Shown here: positions 56,717 through 64,000 of the stretch, piece after piece
How positions within the stretch are numbered: position 1 is the stretch's first letter
Layout of the letters: each line of letters starts with the position of its first letter
Origin: Haemaphysalis longicornis
Lineage: Eukaryota > Arthropoda > Arachnida > Ixodida > Ixodidae
DNA length: 64,000 nucleotides
Direction: 5' to 3'
Assembly: GCA_013339765.2 (NCBI GenBank)
Contig: CM023449.1
Span: 19,648,955 to 19,712,954, forward strand
Translations under genes and position numbers: made by a program
Notes under the pieces: model-generated
The model's input: only the letters and a program-made list of their open reading frames with translations
Told to the model about the DNA's origin: nothing
The model's database searches: none

Positions 56717-57213
56717 GGCCTTTTTAGGGTCGAGTTGTAGGACAGCTAAGGTGTAACAGCCTGACTCTGCCACCTCGCAGACCGTCCGCATGCGATGCAA
56801 ATTGCTGTTAATGGAGTGGCCCCTAAATCCGCATGTCTGATGTGGGCCCACCACACTATTGAGGGCCATCTCGAGTTGTCGGGCCAGTATCCATGCTAGG
56901 ATTTTATAGTCTGTCGACAGTAAACTGATGGGCCTGAAATCTTCCTCATTCCGTACCGTATTTTGGACGGATGTTTTGGGTATGAGGACCAAATTACTGT
57001 TCCGCATTGAAGGTGGCATCACTTTTGTGTTCTGGATATTGTCGAAGACAAATACCAGAACAGGGCTGATCTCTTCACAGAATACCTGGTAAAATTCAGA
57101 AACAATCCCGTCAGGCCCCGGTGACTTAATTTCTGACAGTTTTTTTTATCGCGTGTTTTACCTCTTCGACCGTTATCGAGCTGTTTATTATGATTCTAAC
57201 GTCTTCTGGCACC
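56717..57213 (-). pseudogene. LINE reverse transcriptase fragment (N-terminal RT blocks)
   Basis: Read on the minus strand: SITVEEVKHAI, then, after a one-base slip in an A run near 57150, KKLSEIKSPGPDGIVSEFYQ, VMPPSMRNSNLVLIPKTSV, NEEDFRPISLLSTDYKILAW, ILARQLEMALNSVVGPHQTC, GFRGHSINSNLHRMRTVCEV and finally YTLAVLQLDPKKA. These are RT blocks 0-2 and the start of block 3 of a LINE (SPGPDG, LIPK, DFRPISLL..YKIL, Q.GF..GR). Homology stops at the first catalytic Asp block, and the YADD region is missing. It is truncated on both sides. The 57228 GACA repeat adjoins its 5' end. Confidence 0.87.
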
Positions 57214-57224
57214 GTGGGCATTTA

Positions 57225-57335
57225 TAAAAAAAAATTCGGCCTGGTGGCTGAATCGAGTCATAGACAGACAGACAGACCAAAATTTTCCCGTTCAAGCAGC
57301 CCAAGAAAGACTATCGTCTTTAAAAAATGCTCCCA
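57225..57335 (+). repeat. Interspersed repeat with internal GACA tract, copy 3
   Basis: TTCGGCCTGGTGGCTGAATC, GACAGACAGACAGACCAAAA, TTTTCCCGTTCAAGCAGCCC and AAGAAAGACTATCGTCTTT. Best-preserved of the three copies. Confidence 0.65.
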
Positions 57336-57773
57336 TGCGCTCCCCCTACACCTGGTTAACTAGCGGAGCTGTGACGTGCGGCTGTGACGTGCGGCTGACG
57401 CGTGGCCGACCCATTTATTCGAGAGCGTAGCTACGTCACCTCTATCCCAACCAACCTCTCTTTTCTTACGTCTCACTTCTTTTCAAGCTGGTTTTTTTTT
57501 TTTTTTCATGTGTGCGCGTGAGGTTGCGCCGGAGAAGTTTTCTGCGTACACGGAACCACTGGTTTTTATCTTTTGCCTATACATTTAAAGCACCCACAAT
57601 ACACTAACCCTCTCCCGCTTGTGCACACCGTTTCTACACCCCTTGAAACGAGCGAAGAACTCGCGAGATTACAGGGTTGCGTTAGAAACCATGCGATAAT
57701 TACAACAGGAGTACAAGAAAACCGATTCCTCGCACGCAGTCGCGAAGTTCCTCCGTATAAGAAGCCATTAATC
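57336..57773. other. Anonymous spacer
   Basis: A T14 run lies at about 57492. Nothing else recognised. Confidence 0.4.
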
Positions 57774-58370
57774 TTAAAGGGGCACTGACACAAAAATTTT
57801 GCATCTTGTTTTTTTTTTGTTGCGATAAGTAGCTAGTGACCTACTTATAACCTGTAGAAACCTCACTTGCTTCAGCGTGCGACGGTTGTTTAATTAGAGG
57901 CATTTTCAATGCGGCCAGTCGCAGTTTCGGTTTCAGCGAGTGCCGCGAAACGATGGATTTTGTGGATTTTGTGTGAACAAAGCTGACCACGTGACCGTCG
58001 GAGGGATATCACAGAGCAGAGCCGCCGTAGCACTGTCGAATCCGCATCGACGGCATTTTCTGCGAATGTCCCCACGTACTGATCTCGTGAGGCGTTAATT
58101 AAAAAAATTCCCCCGCATTTCCCCGAGGGGGAGAATGTGAAAGTGCGAATGCACGGTTGTCGGCCCGCTTGCGGCGCTTGCGCTCGGCCCCCGCAGCCCA
58201 CCGCCTCGCCGCCTTCTCTTCCATCTCTTCCATCGGGTTTGTAGTATCACGTGTACACCACGCAGTTATCAAGCCGCTATAACGCCGCTGAGTCGCCAAC
58301 GCACGCCGCTGACGACGTAGTTTGAGTGCGTTAAAGATATAAGGCGCGTTTTGACACCGATATCAGCGTC

Positions 58371-58445
58371 GCGTCCGTGGCTTATTCGGTAGAGCGTCGG
58401 GCTGCGGCCCGCAAAGTCCTCGGATCGAAACCTGGCGCCGGATGC
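58371..58445 (+). mobile_element. tRNA-like sequence (SINE head) inside the TIR element
   Basis: The A box GTGGCTTATTCGGTAGAGCG and B box CTCGGATCGAAACCTGG are spaced as in a tRNA. GCGTCCG at the start pairs with CGGATGC at the end. The anticodon region (CGGGCTGCGGCCCGC) prefers its own 4-bp-loop hairpin, and the T arm has a mismatch, so it is not a functional tRNA. Confidence 0.5.
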
Positions 58446-58506
58446 TGTTTCTTTCTTAAATATAGAGGAGCACTGCGGACGCCGCCGCCGGCGGTGGATG
58501 GTTTGG

Positions 58507-58544
58507 GGTCGCTTATAAAGAGCATTCGCTCTTTATAAGCGACC
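58507..58544. repeat. Perfect 17-bp hairpin
   Basis: GGTCGCTTATAAAGAGC, loop ATTC, then the exact reverse complement GCTCTTTATAAGCGACC. Confidence 0.92.
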
Positions 58545-59400
58545 GTGGATGTGACGCAGGCGCTGCGAGTGCAAATGCTACCGCGGCTAAAGAATGACGC
58601 GCGACGCTCGAGACGGTGGGTGGCAAGACGCGCGCTGGGAGTAGCCGGCCGGTCTGCCTACAGGTCCGCCAACAGATGTGTTCGGCTTAGCACTGCGGCG
58701 GATATTCGAGTGCCGCTCTCGTAAGCGGTGCAGATGACAATTTTTAATGCAACCCGCCATCTCATCATTAACTCCTTTCTCATGTAAGCCCCCATGGTCG
58801 GGACTTGGGGACAATTTCGTGCAGCGGTAACAAGCTATCACTCGAGCTACCTGCGCCGGCCTGGGCCACTTCGCGGCCGTGGCCGCCGCCTGCACATCGA
58901 CCGTGCGGCTAGCTCAGTGGGCTTTTCGTGCCTCCGGCGCGTTTTCGCATCCAATGGTAATAAACAGTAATAGAAACAGAGTGCCTGGAATCGCTGTAGA
59001 ACTTTGGTCGCGGCCAGCTGCCCGATGAGCTGACGAAATCACGGCGCCTCCGCCGCCAACGATCGGGTCGTTCGTTCTCGAGAGCAGAAGCTCCGCCCTC
59101 CGGCCATAGATTGGAGCGGCGAGCTGGGCGAGCCGGCGAAAAACGCCGGCAGTGCGGAAGCGGCAAACACAAACTCGTGACGTGTTTGGGTGTTGTTTAT
59201 TTACACGATATCCTCGGGATGTAGATTGCGCGTGGTCCTCTGCTGGCTGCTCGGTTGCGTTTCGCACACTTTAAAATTGATTTTAAATATGTTCTAGGCT
59301 GCATTCGCCGCTGATATTTTGCAGATGATGTATATGTGTTCCCACCAATCTATCTCCGAAGTTATCTCGCCTTCAAAATTTTGTGTCAGTGCCCCTTTAA

Positions 59401-59600
59401 AATGAAGCGCGAGGCGATCATTCTAGCTTTAGCGAGCACGGTGTTTATGTACAACACGTTTAGTTAGGCTGTCAGAGAGCTTTCTTATGGCACTAACCAA
59501 GGTATTGACTTGGGCTACTTTGTTCTACATCATTTGGCAGGAGAACAAAGCTAAACAACCAGATTTATGGGAAATCCCCAAGGTGGAGTAAGTTTCTGAG
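59401..59600. other. Anonymous spacer
   Basis: Nothing recognised. Confidence 0.4.
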
Positions 59601-59842
59601 AAGGAAAGTTTGACATCCACCTCAATGCAACCGTATGGCTTCAAAGGAAAGCTGTACAGCTTTCTCAGAAACTTCGCAGTTGAAGAAAAATTCGTCCTGG
59701 TCCAGGATCAAGACCAGGACGAATTTTTGGACCAGATCTTTTACCAGGACTAATTTTTCTTCAATTGCGAAGTTTCTGAGAAAGCTGCACAGCTTTCCTT
59801 TGAAGCCATACGGTTGCATTGAGGTGGATGTCAAACTTTCCT
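59601..59842. repeat. Nested palindrome, ~100-bp arms
   Basis: The outer arms read AAGGAAAGTTTGACATCCAC, CTCAATGCAACCGTATGGCT and TCAAAGGAAAGCTGTACAGC on the left, with the near-perfect reverse complement on the right. The centre holds a second palindrome, AAATTCGTCCTGGT and ACCAGGACGAATTT (59687-59728). Each arm itself contains GCTGTACAGC or GCTGCACAGC. No coding sense. Confidence 0.88.
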
Positions 59843-59851
59843 TCGCAAAAA

Positions 59852-59926
59852 GCTAAACAAGGACAAGAAAAGAGTACACAGACACGACTAGTGTGTCTGT
59901 GTACTCTTTTCTTGTCTTTGTTTAGC
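59852..59926. repeat. Hairpin, ~34-bp arms
   Basis: GCTAAACAAGGACAAGAAAA and GAGTACACAGACAC on the left pair with GTGTCTGTGTACTC and TTTTCTTGTCTTTGTTTAGC on the right, with one mismatch. The loop is a few bases around CTAG. It directly follows the nested palindrome. Confidence 0.9.
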
Positions 59927-59963
59927 GCTGTTTTTTCGTCATATTTCTTACGGCCCCATGAGT

Positions 59964-60044
59964 GATGTTGTTGTTGTTGAAAACGTTTATTAAGAAAAGA
60001 GGGGAAGGGAGTTGGGTTAAAAAGTGGAGCACTGGGTGGCCATC
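59964..60044 (-). repeat. LINE 3' UTR with (CAA)n tail
   Basis: On the minus strand the sequence after the stop at 60045 runs through a short UTR to CTTAATAAACGTTTTCAACA and ACAACAAC: a polyadenylation signal followed by a short-repeat tail. Confidence 0.65.
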
Positions 60045-60262
60045 CTATTCCGGTAGGCCGCGGGCTGTGGCTGCAGTCTTCGCCCGGAGAATCAGGGCTT
60101 CCTGTTCTTCGAGCTGGCTGCAGCGCAGCGTGCGCTCCCAATGCTCAGGAGAGGGGGAGATGGGGGTATGGAGGGGGGGATTGGACGGACATGTCCAAAC
60201 TAGGTGGCTGGTGGTGTTGCGAGAGTTGCAGTATGGGCAGTTGACCCGCATTAAAAAGTGAT
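60045..60262 (-). pseudogene. Non-LTR retrotransposon ORF2, extreme C-terminus
   Basis: Minus strand: RVNCPYCNSRNTTSHLVWTC, then PSNPPLHTPISPSPEHWERT, LRCSQLEEQEALILRAKTAA and TARGLPE, stop. CPxC...TTxHLVWTCP followed by W...L...L.+Q..L..RA...A...G is the C-terminal zinc-knuckle tail of a tick LINE family different from the one at 20184. RT and RNase H are absent, so the copy is severely 5'-truncated. The polyadenylation signal and CAA tail follow at once. Confidence 0.8.
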
Positions 60263-60756
60263 GAAAAAGAAAACCCCTGTGGGAATCGGCTAAGTTCAGT
60301 TTTTCGCGAGAAAGGCATCAACGCATGTAAGGGAGCATCAACGTTCCAGTTGAGCAATCCTGCAAGCAAGGAAGCGATCGAGCCGCTTTTCAGGCACAGG
60401 GTGCATAGAATTCACCCATTCTTGGCCAATCCCACTCATGTGTATGTGCCCTGCAGTTGTGTTAATACGCTGGCAAGGGCCTGGCATAAGCGTGCTGTAT
60501 CTTGATACAAGGTGACGCTCCATATCTGTACGGCAGCCGACATCCCTAGACATTCTAGGCAAATTCCCTGCGTAGGCCGCTTCTGAACCATTGGGAATTG
60601 AGTTCAATCTCTAGTACTGATAAGTGTGGTCTATTTTTTGAATATGTAGTAAACGTTTGCAGGCAGGCTTATAACAAAATACGAAGGCGTGTTCTTTGGT
60701 GCAAACGATATTTAAAGCCAAGCAGTATTTTTCCTTGAAAGAGTTTGTTTTATATA
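60263..60756. other. Anonymous sequence
   Basis: A 90-codon minus frame (60338-60607) is open but not recognised. It could be decayed upstream LINE sequence, but no motif supports that. Confidence 0.35.
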
Positions 60757-60930
60757 CAGTAGCCGACCAATTTTTCGGACCTGGACGGGAACGAAAGATA
60801 GTCCGAATAAAAGAGCAGTCCGAAAAATCCGGGAGCCATTACTCCTATGGGACAACTGGCGGTTCTCTGGAAGGTCCGGATTATCCAGCAAGTCCGAATT
60901 TATGAAGTCCGAAAAAACGGTCGGCTACTG
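60757..60930. mobile_element. MITE, 174 bp, pogo-like, TA target duplication
   Basis: The left end CAGTAGCCGACCAATTTTTC continues GGAC. The right end reverse-complemented is CAGTAGCCGACCGTTTTTTC then GGAC: 24-bp TIRs with two mismatches, flanked by TA on both sides (60755-60756, 60931-60932). The interior repeats AGTCCGAA or GGTCCGGA words at least six times, in both orientations. It has no coding capacity and is the cleanest MITE in the window. Confidence 0.9.
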
Positions 60931-60932
60931 TA

Positions 60933-61855
60933 CTACCCTGTTTTCCCCTACGTGTAACCTTGGTGCCACTTCAAGTAACCCATAAGTAACAAAACAGATT
61001 CGATATAAAAGTAAAGAATAAATCTCTGCATTCAGCAGATCATCCGAAACAGGCAAAGACACAACGGCCAAACGTCTCGTACGGAACGGTCATCCCTAAG
61101 TGCGCTTGTCTTCTGCCATGCGCGCTGTCTTATGGCAGACGACAAAACAAGTTGTCGTCCACTACTCGCAGTCAACGTCGGAATGCGCTCCGCACTGAGT
61201 GTCTTTCGCAATTCCAAGAGACAAACGACGTACCACGTCCAGACGAAGCTCCCCGATCAGGGTTAAGGTCAAATTCCGCGAATCGGGCCAACGTTGCTGA
61301 ACGCAAACAGCAAACAGCGGCAAGCACAATTCGAGCCTCCTTTCTTGCCAAACGACGCGCAGACTACGTTAGCAACAACAGCAGAAACACAAAGGCAACC
61401 GGCACAAAAGTGCTGCAACGCTTTCCCGCCCGACGAAGAAGATGGTACATGCCATACGGGCGGGGGCAAACAGCCCCGCATAGGACAAGCGACTTTCATG
61501 CCAGTACAAGGGTTGCGCAGGGAGCAAGGCAGCAGAGACACGTACGCTGCTTATACGACGCGCTAGGCCGATGGTTCGAGAGCACTCTCTGTATTGAATG
61601 GGATTGTCAGGACGCCCCGCTCGGAGAAACAGCCGCGTGGAAGCGGGGACGGTACGTGGAGGCAGCGCCGAAACAAGTGAACGGTGAAATGCCGGACGAC
61701 GACGCGGGTCAGTGCCATTGCCCGCGGCGGCGTAGATGAACGCAGATGCTAACTGAGCTAGATCGTGAAAAGCAACACAACAGCTGCGCTGTTCAACCGC
61801 GTTAGTCGAGATTGAGTTGCAAGCTTTCCTTGCTCTTACCTGCTTTGGATTTTTT
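60933..61855. other. Anonymous GC-rich sequence
   Basis: A 195-codon plus frame (61152-61739) has no upstream ATG (it opens at a TTG), no recognised domain, and overlaps long frames on both strands. I do not support it as a gene. Confidence 0.35.
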
Positions 61856-61998
61856 TTGTGTGTGAGAAAGAACGAGAGAGAAAGAAAGAGAGGGAAAGAA
61901 AGAGAAAGTGCGTGAGTGAGAGAGAGAGTTTGTGAGTGTGAGTGTGGGTGTGAGTGAGAGAGAGTGTGAGAGATATATAGTGAGAGTGAGAGAGGGCG
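61856..61998. repeat. GA/GT-rich low-complexity tract
   Basis: GAGA and GTGTGA words predominate. The Ser/Leu/Thr-rich minus frame is an artefact. Confidence 0.9.
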
Positions 61999-62130
61999 TG
62001 TGTGTATGTGTTAACACCCCCTTCGTTCTTACCGATGGAAATAAAAAAAACACGGGCAGCCGCTGCGGCGTTCGTTATCAGACGTACTTTTTTTCCTAAT
62101 TTTGGGACTTTGACGCGCCGGAGCTACACC

Positions 62131-62300
62131 TGGACTATGAGACACGCTGTAGTGGAGGGCTCCGGATTAATTTCGGCCCCCTGGGTATTTTTAACGCGCT
62201 TCGAAATCTCGACACACGGGATTATCGTCGCGGCTGGGAATGAACCCGCGCCCTTGGGCATAACAGCGGAACGCCTTCGCCACTGAGCCACCGCGGCGGG
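62131..62300 (-). mobile_element. tRNA-derived SINE (Ruka-like), copy 3 (inverted)
   Basis: The plus strand reads GTAGTGGAGGGCTCCGGATT, AATTTCGGCCCCCTGGGTAT, then GGCTGGGAATGAACCCGCGC and CTTCGCCACTGAGCCACCGC. Reverse-complemented, these are the A box (GCGGTGGCTCAGTGGCGAAG), the B box (GCGCGGGTTCATTCCCAGCC) and the conserved 3' domain. Both pol III boxes are clear in this copy. The 3' end stops before the GTTAAAC motif and is probably truncated. Confidence 0.85.
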
Positions 62301-62375
62301 TTGACGTACTGTCTTACTGATCTGGGGCAACTTAGGCTCGAATTACGCGTATTCTACGCATGTATATTCTCAATT

Positions 62376-62906
62376 ATGCCCGCGAACACCTCGTCGCGCT
62401 TTTCCGACAACGAACACGTTGCCAATGTATCCGTCAACACATGGCCTTGCTTGAAAGCCACTTTTCTGCTTGGCCGGTTTAAATGCGCGAAGGAGTGCTG
62501 GAGGTACCGTTTTTCGCAACCGTTCACAACCATACGTTCATATCGGGGCTTTATCGGTCGCAAGCTACACCTCAGCTTTGACGCGCCTGCTATGGGCCCA
62601 AGTTTCGCGCGTGCACATATTTTGTCCCGAGTAAATGACAGGCTTGTGTCCCAGGAATATCACAACATCGTTTCTGCAACGTGGAAACAGTCTGACTCTC
62701 TCTCACAGTATGTACGCACCCTCACAGAACGCGGTCCACCCGCGAGACCCGTCACGGCAAAGCACGGCTTGGGGATGACTTGTCACTTCATTCTTGACGA
62801 AGATGGTTATGAAAGTGTTAGCGAAGATTTGAATTTCTGCTCCAGCCATGCATACCGTATTTTCACGCGTATAACCCACAGCAAAATGCGAAAATTTCAG
62901 TGGTAA
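62376..62906 (+). CDS. Unrecognised ORF, 176 codons from the first ATG
   Basis: Open from ATG at 62376 (MPANTSSRFSDNEHV) to TAA at 62906. Upstream, the frame remains open to the edge of the inverted SINE at 62300. No domain, signal peptide or membrane segment is recognised, and composition is unbiased. AATAAACGG follows 15 bp after the stop, a possible polyadenylation signal. It could be a chance ORF, a decayed transposon frame or a terminal exon. Confidence that it is a gene is low. Confidence 0.18.
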   Translation: MPANTSSRFSDNEHVANVSVNTWPCLKATFLLGRFKCAKECWRYRFSQPFTTIRSYRGFIGRKLHLSFDAPAMGPSFARAHILSRVNDRLVSQEYHNIVSATWKQSDSLSQYVRTLTERGPPARPVTAKHGLGMTCHFILDEDGYESVSEDLNFCSSHAYRIFTRITHSKMRKFQW

Positions 62907-63146
62907 ATTAGAGTTGAGAATAATAAACGGTTTTTTTTTTCGTTTAGTGCAACTTCACGGCAATGCGCGTTGTGCCGTGAAGCCCCTATGCCGTGAAGCT
63001 CCTGACTGCCTTGCAGTCAGTGTATTCTACTTGCTAAATTTTCGCCTTTTCTGTCTACATAGTATGTGATGCGTTGCTTGAGCAGTAGCTTTGGTGCAGC
63101 CTTTTCTGTATCAAATGTGCGGGAAATACGCGAGTATTATTTTGTA
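62907..63146. other. Anonymous spacer
   Basis: T10 run at 62931, then GTGAAGC repeats (CCGTGAAGCCCCTATGCCGTGAAGCTCC). Nothing else recognised. Confidence 0.4.
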
Positions 63147-63632
63147 GCGTGGGCTACACTGGCCGAGGTTGAGCAGTTTCGCGTGGCTCCTGGAGAGCCG
63201 TGCTGCGCATGCGCGAGGAGCAGTTACGTCACATGGCGCACAGAACGTTGCTCGCTGCCCGGTGTCTTTCACACACCCCACGCCCCCAGCATCTTCGCCG
63301 ACCTCCGTTTCGAACGTGGCGGCCCGGTCCACTTGATGATCATGCGAGGGGTGGCCGGGTGTGGAACCAATGGCTCGTGAGTCGCAGCAACACCGGCGTG
63401 CGCCTGTGGAACCAGCTTAGCTCTGGGGCGATTTGTGACGCTGCGCCGGAGCCGCTTGATAAATATACATGTGTCACATAATGCGTATAGCGTGTGTGTG
63501 TCATTGAAGCAGCAGTAAGCAGTGATAATCAAGCTACTCCTAGACAACCAGGAAAGCTTAAAATAACCAGCTGAACCTCAGCTCAGGCTACGTATATCCT
63601 GGCATAGCCGAGCTAAGCCACTGCTACTTTTC
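63147..63632 (+). repeat. Composite tick repeat, copy 3 (no pentanucleotide array)
   Basis: It begins TGTAGCGTGGGCTACACTGG, CCGAGGTTGAGCAGTTTCGC, GTGGCTCCTGGAGAGCCGTG and CTGCGCATGCGCGAGGAGCA. It ends AACCAGCTGAACCTCAGCTC, AGGCTACGTATATCCTGGCA, TAGCCGAGCTAAGCCACTGC. In place of the GGATT/GGACT run of the other copies there is unrelated GC-rich sequence. This is the longest copy with both ends. Confidence 0.72.
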
Positions 63633-63818
63633 TTTCTTTTCCGGCGGGCTGAAAGTAGGGGTGCGGATTATATGCAGGGGCGGGTTATACGCGCGTTAAT
63701 GCGGTATATCGTGTGCAAGGACGGCAAGTGGGCTAGTTGCCTGAGACTGACCATTTCAAAAAACAGCGCGTAAGAGACAGAAACAACAAGAGGACGCGAC
63801 ACAGCGCTGAACTCACAG

Positions 63819-64000
63819 CTGAAGTTCATTAGAAAGCCAGCCACACACATATATGACACCCTGAACAACCACGCGGCTTCATATCTTGGTGACCGAGTGC
63901 TTATCACTACCAGATGTGATTGCCCTAGGTCGCCAGATATAAAGCGACGTGGTTGTTCAGAGTGTCATATATGTGTGTGTTGCTTTCTAATGATCTTCAG
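63819..64000. repeat. Fold-back repeat, ~73-bp arms, reaching the window end
   Basis: The left arm reads CTGAAGTTCATTAGAAAGCC, ACACACATATATGACACCCT, GAACAACCACGCGGCTTCAT and a ATCTTGGTGACC block. The right arm ends CTTCAG at 64000 and is the diverged reverse complement. The left arm is preceded by GACACAGCGCTGAACTCACA, similar to the ACACAGCGCT at the start of the 53986 fold-back. The palindrome may extend beyond the window. Confidence 0.82.

Larger units (their letters stand above)
57774..59400. mobile_element. TIR-bounded DNA element, 1,627 bp, non-autonomous
   Basis: The left end TTAAAGGGGCACTGACACAA is followed by AAATTTTG. The right end, reverse-complemented, gives TTAAAGGGGCACTGACACAA then AATTTTG: a 27-bp terminal inverted repeat that differs only by one A. 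Whether the flanking duplication is TTAA or TA cannot be decided because TTAA lies at both tips. No transposase frame is recognised. Inside are a tRNA-like sequence, a perfect hairpin and CpG-rich DNA, so it may be a composite of a MITE and later SINE insertions. Confidence 0.8.

Noticed and set aside
58371..58445. Functional tRNA gene
   Set aside because: The anticodon arm does not form properly and the T arm has a mismatch. Better explained as a SINE head.
58907..58935. A-box-like GCTAGCTCAGTGGGC as a further tRNA-derived SINE
   Set aside because: No B box follows at the required distance.
61152..61739. 195-codon plus-strand ORF
   Set aside because: Opens at TTG with no ATG nearby, overlaps two other long frames in GC-rich DNA, and has no recognised domain.

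Overview
This window looks like intergenic or intronic nuclear DNA of a hard tick (Ixodidae, probably metastriate). It is AT/GC-balanced and packed with diverged interspersed repeats. The tick assignment rests on three copies of a tRNA-derived SINE whose 3' domain (AATTAATCCGGAGCCCTCCA and the following CTACGGCGCGCCTCATCGC) I know from tick SINEs of the Ruka type, on 5'-truncated LINE tails typical of ticks, and on many fold-back repeats. I see no complete host protein-coding gene and no confident functional RNA gene. No operon-like layout, CRISPR array or bacterial feature is present. Genus cannot be settled from the sequence.

Layout. 1-9.1 kb: RTE-type LINE 3' end (minus), a GACA-containing repeat, a dimeric composite repeat with pentanucleotide arrays, a 0.4 kb TIR element, and a SINE with a long (AATC)n tail. 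9.1-19 kb: mostly anonymous DNA with a second composite repeat, a CT/GA tract and two small palindromic elements. 19-26 kb: a 61-bp inverted-repeat element, a LINE C-terminal fragment, a 0.42 kb TIR element, and a pogo/Tigger-like TIR element (24369-25958) filled with seven copies of a GC-rich ~150-bp minisatellite. 26-33 kb: AC and GA microsatellites, a second copy of the 0.4 kb TIR element, and a tRNA-like SINE head.

33.9-39.0 kb is the best-defined locus: a 5,071-bp hAT transposon with 15-bp terminal repeats and a perfect 8-bp target duplication (GTCCCACA). It holds a frameshifted hAT transposase (36671-38202) and, nested inside, a 680-bp element with ~64-bp inverted ends that carries a two-exon MADF-domain gene on the minus strand. 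41-45 kb: CR1/jockey-like reverse-transcriptase remnant, then two unrelated tandem arrays (~104 bp and ~138 bp periods), ATTT/ATTC repeats and fold-backs. 45-56 kb: second SINE, second copy of the 0.4 kb TIR element, a new 0.33 kb TIR element, a well-folded tRNA-like SINE head, and a possible LTR-like promoter. 56-64 kb: LINE RT fragment, a 1.6 kb TIR element containing a tRNA-like sequence and a perfect hairpin, a nested palindrome, a second LINE tail, a clean 174-bp MITE with TA duplication, a third SINE, a third composite repeat, and a fold-back that runs off the window end.

The window therefore reads as a transposon graveyard in which the genes do not act together. The informative parts are insertion structures (TSDs, TIRs, nesting) and the way simple or tandem repeats have expanded inside mobile elements. 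All reading frames outside the transposon remnants are treated as chance ORFs unless stated.
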